From Clostridia bacterium (lineage in GTDB: Bacteria > Bacillota > Clostridia > Oscillospirales > Acutalibacteraceae): 64,000 nt of DNA. The stretch is taken from the NCBI GenBank assembly GCA_017399175.1, contig JAFQEE010000043.1, positions 97,265 to 161,264 of the forward strand, given 5' to 3'. The position numbers were made by a program, and so were the translations under genes. This document shows, piece after piece, positions 14,764-25,569 of the stretch. Each line of letters opens with the position of its first letter. The first letter of the stretch is position 1. The notes beneath the pieces are model-generated. The model did not search any database. It saw nothing but the letters and a program-made list of their open reading frames with translations, and was not told where the DNA came from.

Positions 14764-15270
14764 ATGGCAAAAGATAAAAAGACAACTCCTGAAGAAACAG
14801 TTGAAGAAGTTGTAGAAAAAACAGAGCCAACTGCTGAAGAAAAACTCACGGCAGAGCTTAACGAAACAAAAGATAAGCTTTTACGAGTAATGGCAGAATA
14901 CGACAACTTCCGTAAACGCTCTCAAAAGGAAAAAGAAATGGCTTACGGTGACACAAAGGCCGCTACAATCGGTGAATTTTTACCTGTATATGATAACTTT
15001 ATGAGAGCTATGAGTGCAGAGGCAACTGACCTTGACTCATTCAAAAAAGGTATCGAAATGATTTTTAATCAGTACGGTGAAACATTCAAAAAACTTGGTG
15101 TTGAGTCATTTGGTGAAAAGGGTGAAACCTTTGACCCGAACATTCACAATGCAGTTATGCACGGTGAAGACGAAGAACTTCCTGAAAACAGCATTTCAGA
15201 TGTGTTCTCAACAGGTTATAAAATGGGTGACAGAGTTATCCGTCCGGCAATAGTAAAAGTAGTAAACTAA
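14764..15270 (+). CDS. grpE: Nucleotide exchange factor GrpE
   Basis: 168-aa co-chaperone that releases ADP from DnaK and acts as a thermosensor. It has an acidic N-terminal tail (many EE pairs), a long coiled-coil helix (ELNETKDKLLRVMAEYDNFRKRSQKEK) and a C-terminal beta domain (NIHNAVMHGEDEELPENSISDVFSTGYKMGDRVIRPAIVKV, cited in part as the family pattern). The ATG is one base after the hrcA stop, preceded by TTGGAGGA. Confidence 0.95.
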   Translation: MAKDKKTTPEETVEEVVEKTEPTAEEKLTAELNETKDKLLRVMAEYDNFRKRSQKEKEMAYGDTKAATIGEFLPVYDNFMRAMSAEATDLDSFKKGIEMIFNQYGETFKKLGVESFGEKGETFDPNIHNAVMHGEDEELPENSISDVFSTGYKMGDRVIRPAIVKVVN

Positions 15271-15290
15271 CTGTGAAAACAGTAAAATAA

Positions 15291-17162
<1,872 letters not shown>

Positions 17163-17173
17163 TTTATAAACAA

Positions 17174-17201
17174 ACGGACGGACCTTAACAGGTCTGTCCG
17201 T
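17174..17201. other. Hairpin in the dnaK-dnaJ gap
   Basis: ACGGACGGACC pairs with GGTCTGTCCGT (one G-T pair) around TTAACA. No T-run follows. It may adjust dnaJ expression relative to dnaK by partial termination or protect processed mRNA ends. Confidence 0.6.
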
Positions 17202-17226
17202 GAATCCCTATTATTTGGAGATACTT

Positions 17227-18378
17227 ATGGCAGAAAAAAGAGATTATTATGAGGTGCTTGGTGTTGATAAATCAGCTTCTGACGATGAGATAAAAAAGGC
17301 TTATCGTAAGGCGGCTAAAAAGTATCATCCGGACCTTAATCCTAATAATAAAGAGGCTGAAGAAAAGTTCAAAGAGGCTAATGAAGCCTATGAAATTCTT
17401 TCTGACAGCGAGAAAAAAGCACGATATGACCAGTTCGGCCACGCAGGTGTTGACCCTAACTACGGTGCAGGACAGGGTGGCTACGGCGGTGGCTTTGGCG
17501 GAATGGATTTCGACCTTGGTGACATATTCGGTTCAATCTTCGGTAACGGTTTCGGTGGATTCGGTGGCGGCGGTCGAGCTAACCCAAATGCACCACAACG
17601 TGGTAGTGATACTCAGGCAAGTATCACAATTTCATTTGAAGAGGCTGCAAAAGGCTGTGCTCGTTCAATAGACACAATGCGAATCGAAACTTGCGACGAA
17701 TGTAAAGGAAACGGTTGTCAGAGTGGTCATTCACCTAAAACTTGTCCTGAATGTCATGGTCGTGGTCAGGTTACTGTTCAGCAGAGAACACCTTTTGGTG
17801 TAATTCAGTCATCAAAGCCATGCTCACGCTGTAACGGTAAGGGCACAATTATTGATAACCCTTGTAAGAAGTGTAACGGTGCAGGTCGTGTGCGTAAAAA
17901 CGCAAAGCTTGACATCAATATCCCTGCAGGTGTTGATGACCGTCAGATTCTGACAGTTCGCGGTCAGGGTAATAAGGGCGTAAACGGTGGCCCTGCAGGT
18001 GACCTTAATATCGTCGTTAATGTTCGCCCTCATCCTATTTTTGAGCGTGACGGATATAATGTGTGGTGCGATGTTCATCTTACATTTATGCAGGTTGCAC
18101 TTGGTTGTACAATTCAGGTGCCTACCCTTGATGGTAAAGTTGAGTACAATGTTCCTGCAGGAACACAACCTGGTGATGTGTTCAAACTTCGCGGTCGTGG
18201 TATCCAGAGCCGTGGCGGTATGGGTAAAGGTGACCAGCTTGTACGAATTATTGTGGATATTCCAAAGAAACTTACAGATAAGCAGAAGGAACTCATAAAA
18301 GAACTTGCACTTGAATTTGGTGCAGCTGATAATCTTGGTGAAGAGAAAAAAGGTTTCTTCGGTAAGAAAAAGAAATAA
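17227..18378 (+). CDS. dnaJ: Chaperone protein DnaJ (Hsp40)
   Basis: 383-aa type I J-protein. J-domain with KYHPDLNP (HPD motif present), a Gly/Phe-rich linker (about residues 75-120), four zinc-binding CxxCxGxG repeats ([32 protein letters not shown]) and a C-terminal substrate domain. The ATG at 17227 is six bases after TTTGGAG; a GTG at 17200 lies inside the preceding hairpin and is rejected. It is last in the heat-shock operon, ending at a terminator-like palindrome. Confidence 0.97.
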   Translation: MAEKRDYYEVLGVDKSASDDEIKKAYRKAAKKYHPDLNPNNKEAEEKFKEANEAYEILSDSEKKARYDQFGHAGVDPNYGAGQGGYGGGFGGMDFDLGDIFGSIFGNGFGGFGGGGRANPNAPQRGSDTQASITISFEEAAKGCARSIDTMRIETCDECKGNGCQSGHSPKTCPECHGRGQVTVQQRTPFGVIQSSKPCSRCNGKGTIIDNPCKKCNGAGRVRKNAKLDINIPAGVDDRQILTVRGQGNKGVNGGPAGDLNIVVNVRPHPIFERDGYNVWCDVHLTFMQVALGCTIQVPTLDGKVEYNVPAGTQPGDVFKLRGRGIQSRGGMGKGDQLVRIIVDIPKKLTDKQKELIKELALEFGAADNLGEEKKGFFGKKKK

Positions 18379-18395
18379 AAACAAAAATAAGTCTT

Positions 18396-18424
18396 GCGGT
18401 AGGGGATTCCTCTACCGCTTTTCC
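18396..18424 (+). terminator. Terminator-like palindrome after dnaJ
   Basis: GCGGTAG/CTACCGC stem followed by TTTT. It carries the GTAGGGG start typical of the window's palindrome family, so a repeat copy may serve as terminator. Confidence 0.65.
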
Positions 18425-18429
18425 ATTTC

Positions 18430-18572
18430 TGTAAATCATAATTTGTCGGTTTCTTTTAATTGCGTTTTCTTTGGCTCCCTCTGACGAGGGAGGCAATATA
18501 ATCGCAACGCGGTTCCGACATTCTGCACTCTGCATTTTGCATTCTGCATTCACATCGACAACCTCCAATTTG
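18430..18572. repeat. Intergenic repeat block before the sugar-acid operon
   Basis: Holds a truncated AAATCATAATTTGTCGG module, a short GGCTCCCTCTGACGAGGGAGG module (18471-18493), a GCATTTTGCATTCTGCATT run (about 18520-18551) and the shared ending AACCTCCAATTT. A TATAAT at 18620-18625 follows and may be the -10 box of the operon; its -35 match is poor. Confidence 0.7.
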
Positions 18573-18667
18573 TTTGATAAAACATTATAAAAAGTCGTGC
18601 ATTTTCCAGTTGTATGTAGTATAATACTTTTGATTAGTGAATTTTAGCAATAAGGACTGAGAAAATT

Positions 18668-19873
18668 ATGAAAACCTATGGTACATATTTTCAGAATGAT
18701 AAGGATTTCCCAATCAAATATGGTGAAATCAATTTAATAAATCCCGAAAGACAAAGACTTCGCGGTGAACCATTATACAAAGGAATTGAGGTTTATCCCG
18801 TTTTTCAAGGCTTCTGCGGTACTGATTTTGAGCTTATGAAAATGGGTGGGGACAATAACCTTTCTCACAAGTTCCCTGAAGGTGAAAACCGCCTTATAAA
18901 CGGTCACGAAGGCGTAGTATGGGTTCCAAGTGAAAACAGATTTGCAATAGTGCTTATCCGTGGTGGCGACAGTTATGACCCAACACGATATACAGAGGAC
19001 GAAACATATTTTGAATACGGTTGTGACAAGGCTGATGGTCTTTTCTGCGACAAAAACTACTTTAATCCCGATATGCTCTTGCACTTACCGGAAAAATATG
19101 AAAACTTAAAAAAATTACCTTTGTCAGTAGCAAAAAAACTCTCATTTGCTGACCCATATGCCTGTGCAATCTTCCAACTTGAAAGAATGGAGGATATAGG
19201 TGAGGCACAGAATTTCAGAGTCGAAATGGCAAAGCATAAATGCTCTGAAACAGAAGCTCGAAAACTTGCAAAAGATAATATTTTCGCAAGAGTAGTTGTT
19301 TTTGGTCTTGGTATGACAGGACTTTTTATTGCGGACCAGATTAAGAGAAATCATCCTAATGCACAGATTTTATTTGTTGGCAGAAGTGACGAAACCTGCA
19401 AAAAAGTCACATTTTCAAAGGAAATTGCAGGTGCAGATTACCTTTGCACAGCGGGTCTTACTGAAGAAGAAACAGCAGAAAAGATTATGGAAAAAATCGG
19501 TGGACGAGCAACAATGTTTGTTGGAACAAGTGGCTCAAATGTTGAACACAGAATTGCATTCCAACACAAAGTCCTTGGTTGTAACGGTGTTTATAACAGT
19601 TTTTCATTAGGGCCTATTGTATCATACGATACAATGCCGTTCGGCTTTGAGAATCACGTTATTTTCGCATCAATCAACTTCCGTCAGGAGCATATGGAAA
19701 AAGCAATCGAAGTTCTTGTGGACTCTCGATATGACGAGGTTGTTGAACTTATCGATAAGGATGAGTTTATTGCTGACCCGTTAGATGCTTATGAAAATAA
19801 AATATTCTGTAAGGGTGCACCACTTAAAACGGGTGTCATCTGGAATAAAGAATATATTAAAGAGGATGAATAA
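18668..19873 (+). CDS. Zinc-dependent MDR sugar dehydrogenase (glucose dehydrogenase-like)
   Basis: 401-aa medium-chain dehydrogenase/reductase. The catalytic-domain signature FCGTDFELM resembles glucose 1-dehydrogenases; GHEG follows at about residue 79, and the Rossmann segment VVVFGLGMTGLF lies at about residue 212. The C-terminal part (FGFENHVIFASINFRQEHMEKAIE) matches the way GDH-type enzymes end. Expected reaction: NAD(P)-linked oxidation of an aldose to its aldonolactone. It is the first gene of a five-gene run with the next gene beginning one base after its stop. In context it would supply the lactone that the amidohydrolase opens. The sugar is not fixed by sequence. Confidence 0.75.
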   Translation: MKTYGTYFQNDKDFPIKYGEINLINPERQRLRGEPLYKGIEVYPVFQGFCGTDFELMKMGGDNNLSHKFPEGENRLINGHEGVVWVPSENRFAIVLIRGGDSYDPTRYTEDETYFEYGCDKADGLFCDKNYFNPDMLLHLPEKYENLKKLPLSVAKKLSFADPYACAIFQLERMEDIGEAQNFRVEMAKHKCSETEARKLAKDNIFARVVVFGLGMTGLFIADQIKRNHPNAQILFVGRSDETCKKVTFSKEIAGADYLCTAGLTEEETAEKIMEKIGGRATMFVGTSGSNVEHRIAFQHKVLGCNGVYNSFSLGPIVSYDTMPFGFENHVIFASINFRQEHMEKAIEVLVDSRYDEVVELIDKDEFIADPLDAYENKIFCKGAPLKTGVIWNKEYIKEDE

Positions 19874-19874
19874 A

Positions 19875-20894
19875 ATGAAAGCAATAGTAATTCCAAATCC
19901 AAATGAAATAGAAATCCGTGAAGTACCAATGCCTGAGGTGAAGACCGGAGAAGCACTTCTTAAAGTTAAATATGTTGGTATCTGTGGTGCTGATGTGGCG
20001 TCATTTACAGGCAATCAACCATTCACAACATATCCGCGAATTCCCGGTCACGAATTTTCAGCAGAAATTGTTTCAATTCCTGAAAACGATAAAGGACTTA
20101 AAGCAGGGGATGTTGTTACTTGTAACCCATATTTCAACTGTGGCACTTGTTACAGTTGTGAGCGTGGTTTTGTAAACTGCTGTACAGATAATCAGACAAT
20201 GGGTGTTCAGCGTGACGGTGCATTCTGTGAATACATCTCAATGCCAGTTGAACGAATTTATGATGGCAAAGGACTTTCAGCACAGGAATTAGCACTGATT
20301 GAACCTTTCGCTATTTCACAGCATGCAGTTTCCCGTGCAACTATCAAAGAAACTGATAATGTACTTGTAATCGGTGCAGGCCCTATCGGACTTTTTGCAC
20401 TTCTTGCTGCGAAGCAGAAATGCAACAAAATTGTTGTTGCAGATATCCTTGATAACCGTCTCCAGCTTGCAACCGAATACGGTGCAGATGCTGTTATCAA
20501 TACAAAAACACAGTCACTCGAAGAATTCACAAAGGAATTTACAAACGGTAACGGCTTTGATGTTTGCATTGAGGCTTGTGGTGCACCTGAAACATTTTTA
20601 GGTTGTATCGACAGTGCTGCTTTTGCTGCCAATATTATTCTTATCGGTAACGGTAAGCGTGAAACAAACTTTGTACATTCAATCATCCTTAAAAAGGAAC
20701 TCAATATTCACGGTAGCCGTAATGCACTTAAAGACGACTTTATCAACTTAATTGATATCGTTGCAAATAAAAAAGCAAACCCTATGAAAATGGTAAGTGG
20801 CATTTACGATATGGACAATGCACTTGACGCATTCAAAGCACTAGCTAACAACGACGGCACACTTGCAAAACTTCTTATTAAAATAGGTGACTAA
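19875..20894 (+). CDS. Zinc-dependent sugar-acid dehydrogenase (LgoD/RspB-like)
   Basis: 339-aa MDR dehydrogenase. Catalytic-zinc Cys in VGICGADV, GHEFSAEI, structural-zinc cysteines CGTCYSCERGFVNCC, and a Rossmann motif VIGAGPIGLFALL. It resembles the E. coli enzymes that oxidise L-galactonate to D-tagaturonate or L-gulonate to D-fructuronate. The ATG at 19875 follows GAGG by nine bases. Next to tagaturonate reductase, an L-galactonate 5-dehydrogenase role is the most coherent reading. L-gulonate or L-idonate are alternatives. Confidence 0.75.
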   Translation: MKAIVIPNPNEIEIREVPMPEVKTGEALLKVKYVGICGADVASFTGNQPFTTYPRIPGHEFSAEIVSIPENDKGLKAGDVVTCNPYFNCGTCYSCERGFVNCCTDNQTMGVQRDGAFCEYISMPVERIYDGKGLSAQELALIEPFAISQHAVSRATIKETDNVLVIGAGPIGLFALLAAKQKCNKIVVADILDNRLQLATEYGADAVINTKTQSLEEFTKEFTNGNGFDVCIEACGAPETFLGCIDSAAFAANIILIGNGKRETNFVHSIILKKELNIHGSRNALKDDFINLIDIVANKKANPMKMVSGIYDMDNALDAFKALANNDGTLAKLLIKIGD

Positions 20895-20895
20895 A

Positions 20896-22212
20896 ATGAG
20901 AGAAACAGTAATTCAATTTGGTGAAGGCAATTTCCTTCGTGGTTTTTTCGACTATTTTCTTCATAAGATGAACGAAAAAGGTCTTTATGAGGGAAAAGCA
21001 GTTGTTGTTCAGCCAATTCCAATGGGCAGAGTAGCAGAACTTAACGAACAGGACTGCAAATACAACCTTTATTTAAGAGGTATCAAAAACGGTGAAATCG
21101 TAAAGGAACACACATTTGTTGAATCAATTTCAAGATGTGTTGATCCATATAAAAACTTCCAGGATTATATGGCATTAGCTGATAACCCTGATTTCCGTTT
21201 TATTGTTTCAAATACAACAGAAGCAGGAATTGAGTTTGTTGACACTTGCAAATTCGATGATAAACCGGCATTATCATTTCCGGGAAAACTCACACAGCTT
21301 CTTTACAGAAGATATAAAAATGGTCTTAATGGTTTCATTATTCTTTCTTGTGAGCTTATTGACAATAATGGTGCAGAACTTAAAAAATGCGTTTTAAAAT
21401 ATGCAAAGCTCTGGAATTTGGAAGAAGATTTTGTTGCTTGGTTGGAAAATGAAAATCACTTTGCAAACACTCTTGTTGACAGAATTGTAACAGGATATCC
21501 TAATGACGAAACAAAGGATATGCATCCTGATGACAAATTCCTTGATACCGCAGAAATCTTCCACCTTTGGGTAATCGAAGGCGATTTTGAAGACGAATTT
21601 CCACTTAAAAAAGCAGGATTCAATGTTGTATGGACAGATGACGCAAAGCCATATAAGAAAATCAAGGTCAGAATTCTCAACGGTGCTCATACATCCCTTG
21701 TTGCAGGTGCACTTCTTTCAGGTGTTGAAACAGTGGGAGAGGCTATGAATAATGAAGTTGCATATGCATTTCTCAATAAATGTATGAAAGAAGAAATTTT
21801 GCCGACAATCGGCGAAAATGATGAAAGCATCTCTTTTGCAAATTCTGTTTTCGACCGTTTCAAGAATCCATATATTCAACATAAATGGCGTTCAATCGCA
21901 CTTAATTCTGTAAGTAAATTCTCTGTTCGTGTTCTTCCAACACTTCTTGAATATAAGGAGAAAAAAGGAAAAGCACCAATGGGACTTACACTCTCTTTAG
22001 CAAACCTTATTTATTTCTATAAAAACGATAACCCTGATGATAATGCTGATGTTATGGCAACAATGAAAGACGATAGTATTGCAGATATACTTAAAAATAC
22101 TTCATTGTGGTCTTCTGACCTTTCTGACCTTACGGAAATCGTAACAGAGTATTACAACAAAATCGACACAATGGGTGCAAAGGAAACAATGAAATGGATA
22201 CTGTCAGAATAA
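20896..22212 (+). CDS. uxaB: Tagaturonate reductase
   Basis: 438-aa member of the mannitol dehydrogenase family. The start VIQFGEGNFLRGFFDYF is typical of UxaB, and the KVRILNGAHTS motif contains the catalytic Lys/Asn region of this family. It reduces D-tagaturonate to D-altronate with NADH. The ATG at 20896 is two bases after the preceding stop with AGGTGA upstream. Its end overlaps uxaA by 19 bases. Fructuronate reductase (UxuB) is the related alternative, but the neighbouring UxaA supports UxaB. Confidence 0.88.
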   Translation: MRETVIQFGEGNFLRGFFDYFLHKMNEKGLYEGKAVVVQPIPMGRVAELNEQDCKYNLYLRGIKNGEIVKEHTFVESISRCVDPYKNFQDYMALADNPDFRFIVSNTTEAGIEFVDTCKFDDKPALSFPGKLTQLLYRRYKNGLNGFIILSCELIDNNGAELKKCVLKYAKLWNLEEDFVAWLENENHFANTLVDRIVTGYPNDETKDMHPDDKFLDTAEIFHLWVIEGDFEDEFPLKKAGFNVVWTDDAKPYKKIKVRILNGAHTSLVAGALLSGVETVGEAMNNEVAYAFLNKCMKEEILPTIGENDESISFANSVFDRFKNPYIQHKWRSIALNSVSKFSVRVLPTLLEYKEKKGKAPMGLTLSLANLIYFYKNDNPDDNADVMATMKDDSIADILKNTSLWSSDLSDLTEIVTEYYNKIDTMGAKETMKWILSE

Positions 22213-23567
22213 ATGAAAAGGATAATGTCTGCGTAAACTTACAGACAGGTCACAAAATTGCAATATGTGACATCGAAAAGGGTGCAGATGTTGTCAAATA
22301 CGGAAATCCAATCGGATATGCAACTGAAAACATCAAGGCGGGTGACTCTGTTCACTCTCATAATATGAAAACAAAATTGGGTGACATTCTTTCATACGAA
22401 TATAACCCTGATTATACTGAGCTCGAACCAATTGAGCCTTTCACAATCAAAGCTTTTGTCCGTGAAAATGGTGATATAGGTATCAGAAACGATATCTGGA
22501 TTGTGCCCACAGTTGGATGTGTCAACAGTATCGCAAAACAGTTGAGTGAAAAAACAGGTGCAATCTGTTTTGCTCATCCATATGGTTGCAGTCAGTTGGG
22601 TGACGATATGATAATTACTCAGCTCATTCTTCGCGGACTTATCAAGCACCCAAATGCAGGCGGTGTACTTGTACTTGGTCTTGGTTGTGAAAACAATCAT
22701 TTAGGCGAAATGAAAGCAGTTTTAGGCTCGTGGAATGAAAATAGAGTGAAATTCCTTTCCGTTCAAGATTGCGAAAATGAATTGGAACAAGGAATTGCAC
22801 TTATAAATGAATTAAAAGAATATACCTCAAAGGACAAACGCGAAGAAGTACCTGTTTCAAAGCTTAAAATCGGTCTTAAATGCGGTGGCTCTGACGGCTT
22901 TTCAGGTATAACAGCAAATGCAGTATGTGGTTTAGTAACCGACAAAATATGTGCTATGGGTGGAACTGCGGTTCTTACCGAAGTCCCTGAAATGTTCGGT
23001 GCAGAAACTGTACTTTTTGACAGATGTGTTAGTAAAGAAGTTTTTGATAAAAGTGTAAATCTTATCAATAATTTCAAACAATACTTCAAGGACCACGGTG
23101 AGCCTGTTTCTGAAAATCCATCACCGGGTAATAAAGAGGGCGGAATCACTACTCTTGAAGAAAAATCACTTGGTTGTGTACAAAAAGGCGGAACAGCACC
23201 TGTTGTTGATGTCCTTGACTATGGTGATACACTAACAAAATCAGGACTTAATCTTCTTAACGGACCGGGTAACGATATTGTTTCAATTACAAACCTTTCA
23301 GCAGTTGGTTGTCATATGGTATTGTTCACAACGGGCAGGGGAACACCTCTTGGTGGTGCTGTGCCCACAATCAAAATCGCATCTAACAACAATATCGCAA
23401 CGAGAAAATCTCATTGGATTGATTATTCTGCATACGGTTTTGATAAAAATGCAAAAGCCGATGAATTGTTAGACCTTATTAAACGAGTTGCCAACGGTGA
23501 ACAAACAAAGAATGAAATTCAAGGTAACCGAGAAATCGCAATTTTTAAAGACGGAGTAACATTATGA
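22194..23567 (+). CDS. uxaA: Altronate dehydratase (UxaA family)
   Basis: 457 aa. An N-terminal SAF domain (residues about 1-75) is followed by the dehydratase core with FVRENGDIGIRND, HPYGCSQLGDD, LGLGCENN, KCGGSDGFSGITANA and TTGRGTPLGG. It converts D-altronate to 2-keto-3-deoxy-D-gluconate using Fe2+. The start lies inside the end of uxaB and its TGA overlaps the next ATG, so translation is coupled across the three genes. Galactarate dehydratase is a relative, but the short SAF-fused form next to UxaB favours altronate. Confidence 0.88.
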   Translation: MDTVRINEKDNVCVNLQTGHKIAICDIEKGADVVKYGNPIGYATENIKAGDSVHSHNMKTKLGDILSYEYNPDYTELEPIEPFTIKAFVRENGDIGIRNDIWIVPTVGCVNSIAKQLSEKTGAICFAHPYGCSQLGDDMIITQLILRGLIKHPNAGGVLVLGLGCENNHLGEMKAVLGSWNENRVKFLSVQDCENELEQGIALINELKEYTSKDKREEVPVSKLKIGLKCGGSDGFSGITANAVCGLVTDKICAMGGTAVLTEVPEMFGAETVLFDRCVSKEVFDKSVNLINNFKQYFKDHGEPVSENPSPGNKEGGITTLEEKSLGCVQKGGTAPVVDVLDYGDTLTKSGLNLLNGPGNDIVSITNLSAVGCHMVLFTTGRGTPLGGAVPTIKIASNNNIATRKSHWIDYSAYGFDKNAKADELLDLIKRVANGEQTKNEIQGNREIAIFKDGVTL

Positions 23568-24430
23568 TTATTGATGCACATGCTCATTTGTGGAAAAAAC
23601 AGAACGGAATGGTAAACGGAAAACCTGTTTACCATATAGGCGATGGCAAAAGTGATTTTGGCGGTGAAATCCGTCAGATGATGCCTGCATATATGACAGA
23701 CGGTGAAAATTCAGTTGAACGCTTTCTTGCGAATATGGATTATGCAGGCGTCAGCGGTGCTGTGATTACGCAGGAATATATAGACGGAAATCAAGACAAC
23801 TATCTTCTCACTTGCAAAAGTGACAGAATTAAAATCTGTGCATTATACGAAGAAAAACCGCTTGATGATATTTCGCGGTTTGACGGAATTAAAATTTGTG
23901 CAGGTCGTTTGGCTGACAAAAATCTCCTTAACCACCTTGAACCATTTAAGGTTGCAAACGATAAGGGAAAATTCATTTCAATCGACCTTGCCGACGGTGA
24001 CGAGCAGACTGAAATGATGCAAGAAATTATCAAAATATTCCCGAATTTGAGAATTGCAATCGGTCATTTTGGTATGGTAACAAGGGACAATTGGTTAGAA
24101 CAGATTAAACTCGCTAAAAATAAGAATGTGTTTGTTGAAAGTGGCGGAATCACCTGGCTTTTCAACTCGGAATTTTACCCATTCCCATCTGCAGTCAAAG
24201 CAATTAATGAAGCTGCTGACCTTGTAGGCTTTGATAAACTTATGTGGGGTAGTGACTATCCACGCACAATGACAGCAATCACATACAAAATGAGTTATGA
24301 TTTTGTTGTTAAATCAACAGAAATCGGCGAAGAAAATAAGAAACTTTTGTTAGGTGAAAATGCCAGAAATTTCTACGGTTTTTCTGATATTCCAACACCG
24401 CAAAAGGTTAAAAATATGGTGGAAGACTAA
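23564..24430 (+). CDS. Amidohydrolase-family lactonase (predicted)
   Basis: 288-aa TIM-barrel metal hydrolase. The N-terminal DAHAHLW gives the HxH metal motif; IGHFGM and WGSDYPRT supply the later His and catalytic Asp. This subgroup (COG3618/COG2159) includes lactonases for L-fuconolactone, L-galactonolactone and similar sugar lactones. The ATG overlaps the uxaA stop (ATGA). Placed in a run with an aldose dehydrogenase and an aldonate dehydrogenase, a sugar-lactone hydrolase is the expected missing step. Decarboxylase activity, also known in the superfamily, is less likely. Confidence 0.75.
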   Translation: MIIDAHAHLWKKQNGMVNGKPVYHIGDGKSDFGGEIRQMMPAYMTDGENSVERFLANMDYAGVSGAVITQEYIDGNQDNYLLTCKSDRIKICALYEEKPLDDISRFDGIKICAGRLADKNLLNHLEPFKVANDKGKFISIDLADGDEQTEMMQEIIKIFPNLRIAIGHFGMVTRDNWLEQIKLAKNKNVFVESGGITWLFNSEFYPFPSAVKAINEAADLVGFDKLMWGSDYPRTMTAITYKMSYDFVVKSTEIGEENKKLLLGENARNFYGFSDIPTPQKVKNMVED

Positions 24431-24435
24431 ATTTT

Positions 24436-24468
24436 TACCCATTGGTTTATTGCCAATGGGTATTTTTC
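24436..24468. terminator. Bidirectional terminator between the sugar-acid operon and sigK
   Basis: TACCCATTGG/CCAATGGGTA stem, TTTATTG loop, TTTTT on the plus side and AAATTTTT reading as a T-run on the minus side. Confidence 0.88.
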
Positions 24469-25159
24469 ATTTAACCTCAAAATATTCACGCAGTTCTTCC
24501 AATGCCTTTGTTTCAATTCGTGACACATATGAACGAGAAATACCGAGTTTTTGTGCGATTTCTCTTTGAGTAAAGGCTTCTGTGTCATAAAGACCATATC
24601 TCATAATTAAAATCTGCTTTTTCCGTTGGTCTTGTATATTGTCAATGTATTGATACAACTTTTCCGATTGAATTTTCAGTTCAACATCATCAAAAACTGA
24701 TTCCGTGCTGAAAATAATGTCGGAAAAGGTAAGGGGATTACCCTCACTGTCAGTATCGATGGGCTCATCCATTGAAATTTCCTGTGCATTCTTCTTTCGT
24801 GTACGAAAATGCATAAAAATTTCATTTTCAATACAACGGGAAGCATATGTAGCAAGTCGTGTCCCTTTCTTATAGTCAAATGTGTTAATTGCTTTGATAA
24901 GACCTATTGTACCGATAGAAATAATATCCTCCTGGTCGGAATAATTTGAATAATATTTCTTTATAATATGTGCCACAAGTCGCATATTGTGATTGACGAG
25001 CTTGTTTCTTGCATTTATGTCACCATTCTCGTGAAATTTAATAAGTGAATCCAATTCCTCTTTTGCACTTAATGGCTTTGGAAAGGAATTCGTTGATGAA
25101 AGGTGAAGCATAAAATACAGGATATTTGTTGAAAGACTTTGCAATAATGACAGTAACAT
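24467..25159 (-). CDS. sigK: RNA polymerase sporulation sigma factor SigK
   Basis: 230-aa sigma-70 family factor active in the mother cell late in sporulation. It has region 2 (NHNMRLVAHIIKKYY, DIISIGTIGLIKAINTFD) and region 4 (TQREIAQKLGISRSYVSRIE). A hydrophobic N-terminal stretch of about 20 residues precedes the core and is likely a pro-sequence removed by SpoIVFB. GAGGTG lies six bases before the ATG. The gene is uninterrupted, so there is no skin element here. Confidence 0.93.
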   Translation of the reverse strand: MLLSLLQSLSTNILYFMLHLSSTNSFPKPLSAKEELDSLIKFHENGDINARNKLVNHNMRLVAHIIKKYYSNYSDQEDIISIGTIGLIKAINTFDYKKGTRLATYASRCIENEIFMHFRTRKKNAQEISMDEPIDTDSEGNPLTFSDIIFSTESVFDDVELKIQSEKLYQYIDNIQDQRKKQILIMRYGLYDTEAFTQREIAQKLGISRSYVSRIETKALEELREYFEVK

Positions 25160-25235
25160 AAAAACACCTCAGAGGAGTATATGCAAGGGGTAAAATAAAG
25201 TTTGCAAGTCCTTGAAAAAATTATGAAAAAAGCCC

Positions 25236-25264
25236 TTGACAATAAGTATCTTTTGTGATATTAT
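25236..25264 (+). promoter_or_regulatory. Sigma-A promoter of tRNA-Ser (UGA)
   Basis: TTGACA (25236-25241), 17-bp spacer, TATTAT (25259-25264) overlapping TATAAT at 25262-25267. Confidence 0.8.
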
Positions 25265-25279
25265 AATCAAGCCCAATAC

Positions 25280-25368
25280 GGAGAGATACCGAAGTGGTTA
25301 TAACGGAACGGTCTTGAAAACCGTCGTACGGCAACGTACCGTGGGTTCGAATCCCACTCTCTCCGCCA
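25280..25368 (+). tRNA. tRNA-Ser (UGA)
   Basis: 89-nt class II tRNA. Acceptor stem GGAGAGA/TCTCTCC, discriminator G, CCA encoded (25366-25368). Anticodon loop CTTGAAA gives TGA at 25315-25317. A long variable arm (CGTACGGCAACGTACCG region) is present. Confidence 0.95.
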
Positions 25369-25432
25369 GATGCGGGTTGTAAGTATTTACAGCCCGCTTT
25401 TTAATTAAATAATGGTTAAATCCGTTACACTT

Positions 25433-25523
25433 GCAGAAGTACTCAAGTTGGTGACGAGGCGCCCCTGCTAAGGGCGTAGGCCGGGAAACCGGTGCGAGAG
25501 TTCGAGTCTCTCCTTCTGCGCCA
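25433..25523 (+). tRNA. tRNA-Ser (GCU)
   Basis: 91-nt class II tRNA. Acceptor stem GCAGAAG/CTTCTGC, discriminator G, CCA encoded (25521-25523). Anticodon loop CTGCTAA gives GCT at 25467-25469. The last 22 nt are duplicated at 25674-25695. Confidence 0.95.
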
Positions 25524-25563
25524 AATAATCTCATACACCTTTTGGTGTGTGAGATTATTTTTT
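25524..25563 (+). terminator. Terminator of tRNA-Ser (GCU)
   Basis: AATAATCTCATACACC/GGTGTGTGAGATTATT (one G-T pair), loop TTTT, followed by TTTTTTG. Confidence 0.9.
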
Positions 25564-25569
25564 TGTATT

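Noticed and set aside
17824-18384. 186-aa minus-strand ORF
   Set aside because: Antisense of dnaJ with biased composition (Thr/Cys/Asn-rich) and no start signal.
18293-18568. 91-aa minus-strand ORF starting at the CCTCCAATTT end of a repeat block (reads as a GGAGG site)
   Set aside because: Consists of repeat sequence and the antisense end of dnaJ; other copies of the block do not keep the frame.
24467-25159. sigK interrupted by a skin element
   Set aside because: The reading frame is complete from pro-sequence to region 4.
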